Of a stretch of 64,000 bases of DNA, positions 62,070-64,000 are shown piece by piece. The translations under genes were made by a program, and so were the position numbers. How positions within the stretch are numbered: position 1 is the stretch's first letter; each line of letters starts with the position of its first letter. The notes below the pieces were generated by a model. That model was not told the DNA's origin. It saw nothing but the letters and a program-made list of their open reading frames with translations, and ran no database searches. This DNA is from JAGHKQ01 sp041920565 (GTDB lineage Bacteria; Bacillota; Bacilli; Bacillales; Bacillaceae_G): assembly GCA_041920565.1 (NCBI GenBank), contig JBHGXS010000067.1:1-64000 (forward strand), read 5' to 3'.

Positions 62070-62112
62070 TAGGATTTATCAGTATAATATGTTGAATCCT
62101 AAAAAAAGTCAA
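62070..62112 (-). promoter_or_regulatory. Promoter and putative CymR-type operator of yrrT
   Basis: TTGACT (62107-62112) and TATTAT (62084-62089) on the minus strand are 17 bases apart. TAGGATT (62070-62076) and AATCCTA (62095-62101) form an inverted repeat over the -10. In B. subtilis this operon is repressed by CymR; that this repeat is its site is inferred. Confidence 0.7.
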
Positions 62113-62159
62113 CTGAAATGGGTTATAATGAAAAGAGGTAAATTTATGAAAGGAGCAAA

Positions 62160-62387
62160 ATGACGATGCAATTTTCCTTTGACATGATTGAAGACAAAAT
62201 AGAATTTTTTGAAGCTGCTGATTTAAAAACGTTAGAAAAGAAAATCAGTGAAAAAATTGATGATAACCGTGCATTGCTGTTGGAAGTCCATCATGTTTCT
62301 CATCAAATGGTGCTGGATGCCGAAAGCAAGCGGCCATACTACAGCGCGGTGGTTCATTTTAAGCAAAAAAAGAAGAGCGCTTTTTAA
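62160..62387 (+). CDS. yrzA: YrzA family (DUF2536) protein
   Basis: A 75-residue soluble protein, MTMQFSFDMIEDKIEFFEAA, of unknown function, conserved between yrrS and yrrT in Bacillus. ATG 62160 follows AAAGGAGCAAA closely; a second ATG at 62166 is the alternative. TATAAT at 62124-62129 is a likely -10. Confidence 0.88.
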   Translation: MTMQFSFDMIEDKIEFFEAADLKTLEKKISEKIDDNRALLLEVHHVSHQMVLDAESKRPYYSAVVHFKQKKKSAF

Positions 62388-62399
62388 TGCGCTCTTTCT
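62371..62399. terminator. Bidirectional terminator between yrzA and yrrS
   Basis: AAGAGCGC / GCGCTCTT with a TTTTTAAT loop, T-rich on both strands. Confidence 0.85.
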
Positions 62400-62400
62400 G

Positions 62401-63042
62401 TTAGCTTACTTGTTGGACAAGAGTCGGCTTCCAGCCTTGCCCTTCTACCCACTCAATGTACACTTTATATTTATATTGTTTGTCTTTTGTAATAATCGTG
62501 CCTACTGCTTTATTCGGACCATTATTTCCAAGGAACAAAATAGTGAAATCTTGTTCAGTAAGCTCCGTTGCATACGCAATCGCTTGTGTCATTTCCTTCC
62601 AATCTTGCGATGACTTCGTAAATTGCGTTGTATGCGGCTCGCTTTGTGAAGTTCCGATTGGCTTCCAAGAAGGATTTGTATATGCTTCTGTTACGCCAGG
62701 AGTTTGCTGGTCTTGCAGAACCACCTTTTCATCCTTTGGGGCTTCCGGCTCCACTTCCTCTTCTTCACTCGCTTCTTCTTTTTTCTTATCGCTGTTTTCT
62801 TTGTCTTTTTTGCTTGTCTCTTTCTTTTCAGATGATTCCCTTGCTTCTTTTTTAGCCGGTTCTTTCTTCTCCGCTTTCGTTTCCTCTTGCTTTGCAGCTT
62901 GTTCGCTAGGAGAAGAAAACAATTGGTAAGCAACTGTTGCCGCTAAAACAAGCACAATTCCAATTAAAACATTTAAAATCATGTTCTTTTTACGTTTTTG
63001 TCTTTTTTGCTGGAGTCGTGAACCGTCTTTATTTTGTACCAT
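62401..63042 (-). CDS. yrrS: YrrS family (DUF1510) membrane-anchored protein
   Basis: A 213-residue bitopic protein: a basic N-terminus (QQKRQKRKKN), one membrane helix (MILNVLIGIVLVLAATVAYQ), a long Lys/Glu-rich low-complexity linker (about 45-105) and a C-terminal extracellular DUF1510 domain. Function unknown; it always neighbours the class B penicillin-binding protein and so may assist it. Confidence 0.9.
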   Translation of the reverse strand: MVQNKDGSRLQQKRQKRKKNMILNVLIGIVLVLAATVAYQLFSSPSEQAAKQEETKAEKKEPAKKEARESSEKKETSKKDKENSDKKKEEASEEEEVEPEAPKDEKVVLQDQQTPGVTEAYTNPSWKPIGTSQSEPHTTQFTKSSQDWKEMTQAIAYATELTEQDFTILFLGNNGPNKAVGTIITKDKQYKYKVYIEWVEGQGWKPTLVQQVS

Positions 63043-63146
63043 ACATTACCCTCCATCAACGATGTTTCACATAGTTGATATTTTAACATCAATTGGGGGT
63101 ATCTTGAAGGAATATGACACGTTTTTTTAGAAATGTAACGAATTTG

Positions 63147-64000
63147 TTACATACCTTCCCGGTTGTATACTTGTTTTCGTTTTGCTTGATCCAGGTCATA
63201 AACAGCTTTTACGTAATCAGCATAAATGCTTTTTGAAAGGCTTTCGGGGCTTGTTGTTTCTAAATCTACTACTACTAATGCATATTTCGGATTCTCGTAC
63301 GGGAAATAGCCTGCAAACCACTTGTTGACTCCTTGGCCTTTTATCCCTTCAGCTGTTCCTGATTTTCCTGCCACGTTGTAAGGCAATCCTTGAAAAACAG
63401 CTCCGGTTCCATTTGGAGTCGTTACAACAGAGCGCAGCAGCTGCTGAAGCTTCGTAATCGTTTCGCTTGCAAGATTGTCTCCTTTTAGCTCCTGATTTGG
63501 AAATCGGTACAGCTTTGTGCCGTTTTTATAATCAATTTCTTTTACAGCTTTGACCTTCAGTTTTTCTCCTCCTCTTGCAATGGTCGCCATCATGTTAGCA
63601 ATTGCCAACGGAGTCATCCGTACATTCTTTTGCCCGACGGATGTTTGAGCAATCGCTTTTTGCACCCCTTTATCTTTTTCCTCTCCCCATATAACGCCCT
63701 TCTCTTCATCCGGCAGCTGCACAAAGCTCGGGAAATGAAACACTCTTCCTTGCCATCCCACTGTATCTGTCAGTCCAAGCATACCGGCATACTTTTCAAT
63801 CATCCCCTTATCCTTTGCCAACAGCTCTTGTCCTAAAACGGCAAATGTCCGATTACAGCTCCTCGCAAAGCTTTGTTCGAAATTGAGTGTTCCCATGGGA
63901 TGTTCTGCCTGTCCTGTTCCGTATAAATCCGAATCGCAATTGAATGTTCTCCCTTCCTGTATAAGACCGTTATCGATAGCGGCGGCAGCTACTACCGTTT
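63147..64000 (-). CDS. pbpI: Class B penicillin-binding protein, PbpI/YrrR-like (3' part)
   Basis: The C-terminal 283 residues or so of a transpeptidase; the 5' part lies beyond the window edge. The frame is open through 64000. The SxN motif is SCN in FARSCNRTF and the KTG-type motif is KSGTAEG in NVAGKSGTAEGIKG; the upstream SxxK is outside. Position before yrrS fits B. subtilis yrrR. A start at ATG 63896 would omit clearly conserved sequence and is not real. Confidence 0.92.
   Translation of the reverse strand, partial: TVVAAAAIDNGLIQEGRTFNCDSDLYGTGQAEHPMGTLNFEQSFARSCNRTFAVLGQELLAKDKGMIEKYAGMLGLTDTVGWQGRVFHFPSFVQLPDEEKGVIWGEEKDKGVQKAIAQTSVGQKNVRMTPLAIANMMATIARGGEKLKVKAVKEIDYKNGTKLYRFPNQELKGDNLASETITKLQQLLRSVVTTPNGTGAVFQGLPYNVAGKSGTAEGIKGQGVNKWFAGYFPYENPKYALVVVDLETTSPESLSKSIYADYVKAVYDLDQAKRKQVYNREGM

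Noticed and set aside
1..64000. CRISPR arrays, tRNA or rRNA genes, prophage
   Set aside because: No regularly spaced repeats, no cloverleaf or rRNA sequences and no phage structural genes were seen.

Overview
The window reads as chromosomal DNA of a spore-forming, low-GC Firmicute of the family Bacillaceae (Bacillus sensu lato). The evidence is sporulation genes (gpr, sigK, yqfC/yqfD, yqxA, sda), late-competence comE genes, GGAGG-type ribosome binding sites with several TTG/GTG starts, and a gene order that follows the Bacillus era-to-yqeG and yrrR-to-yrhC blocks. Nearly all genes lie on the minus strand.

Layout. 142-7734: era, cdd, dgkA, ybeY, pgpH, phoH, yqfD, yqfC, yqeY, rpsU. 8019-16979: deoC, then mtaB, rsmE, prmA, dnaJ, dnaK, grpE, hrcA, headed by a CIRCE operator. 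17037-33519: hemW, lepA, yqxA, gpr, rpsT, holA, yqzM, comEC/EB/EA, comER, yqeM, rsfS, yqeK, nadD, yhbY, aroE, yqeH, yqeG. 33520-36249: sda with DnaA boxes, psd, pssA and an uninterrupted sigK.

36250-50580 is an accessory stretch. It holds a truncated FAD protein, a CatE-like dioxygenase, a BASS transporter, bdbC/bdbD, an uncharacterised secreted protein, msrAB, a T-box controlled Ser/Thr permease, a dipeptide epimerase, two adjacent arsenic units (arsR-acr3-arsC and arsR2/arsI), a compact GC-richer block that looks like a structured RNA or a mobile-element end, and a broken XRE-cupin regulator gene.

50577-56877 is a beta-lysine-type operon (yodT, yodS, yodR, yodQ, ablB, then a sigma-54 activator) without lysine 2,3-aminomutase in the window. 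57248-58015 is a TipA/Mta-type regulator. 58190-64000 is the Bacillus methionine-to-cysteine block (yrhC, mccB, mccA, mtnN, yrrT) with yrzA, yrrS and the 3' part of a class B penicillin-binding protein cut by the window edge.

How it fits together. The left 36 kb is core: ribosome and RNA maturation, heat shock, competence, sporulation, phospholipid synthesis. The middle handles arsenic, thiol and amino-acid stress. The right end recycles S-adenosylhomocysteine through SRH and homocysteine to cystathionine and cysteine, next to a lysine-derivative pathway probably used in starvation or sporulation. The best candidates for something under-described are the structured block at about 49672-50005, the beta-lysine cluster, the secreted HGMPHG/GHFCVHF protein, and the shared ArsR-type operators at arsR2 and arsI.
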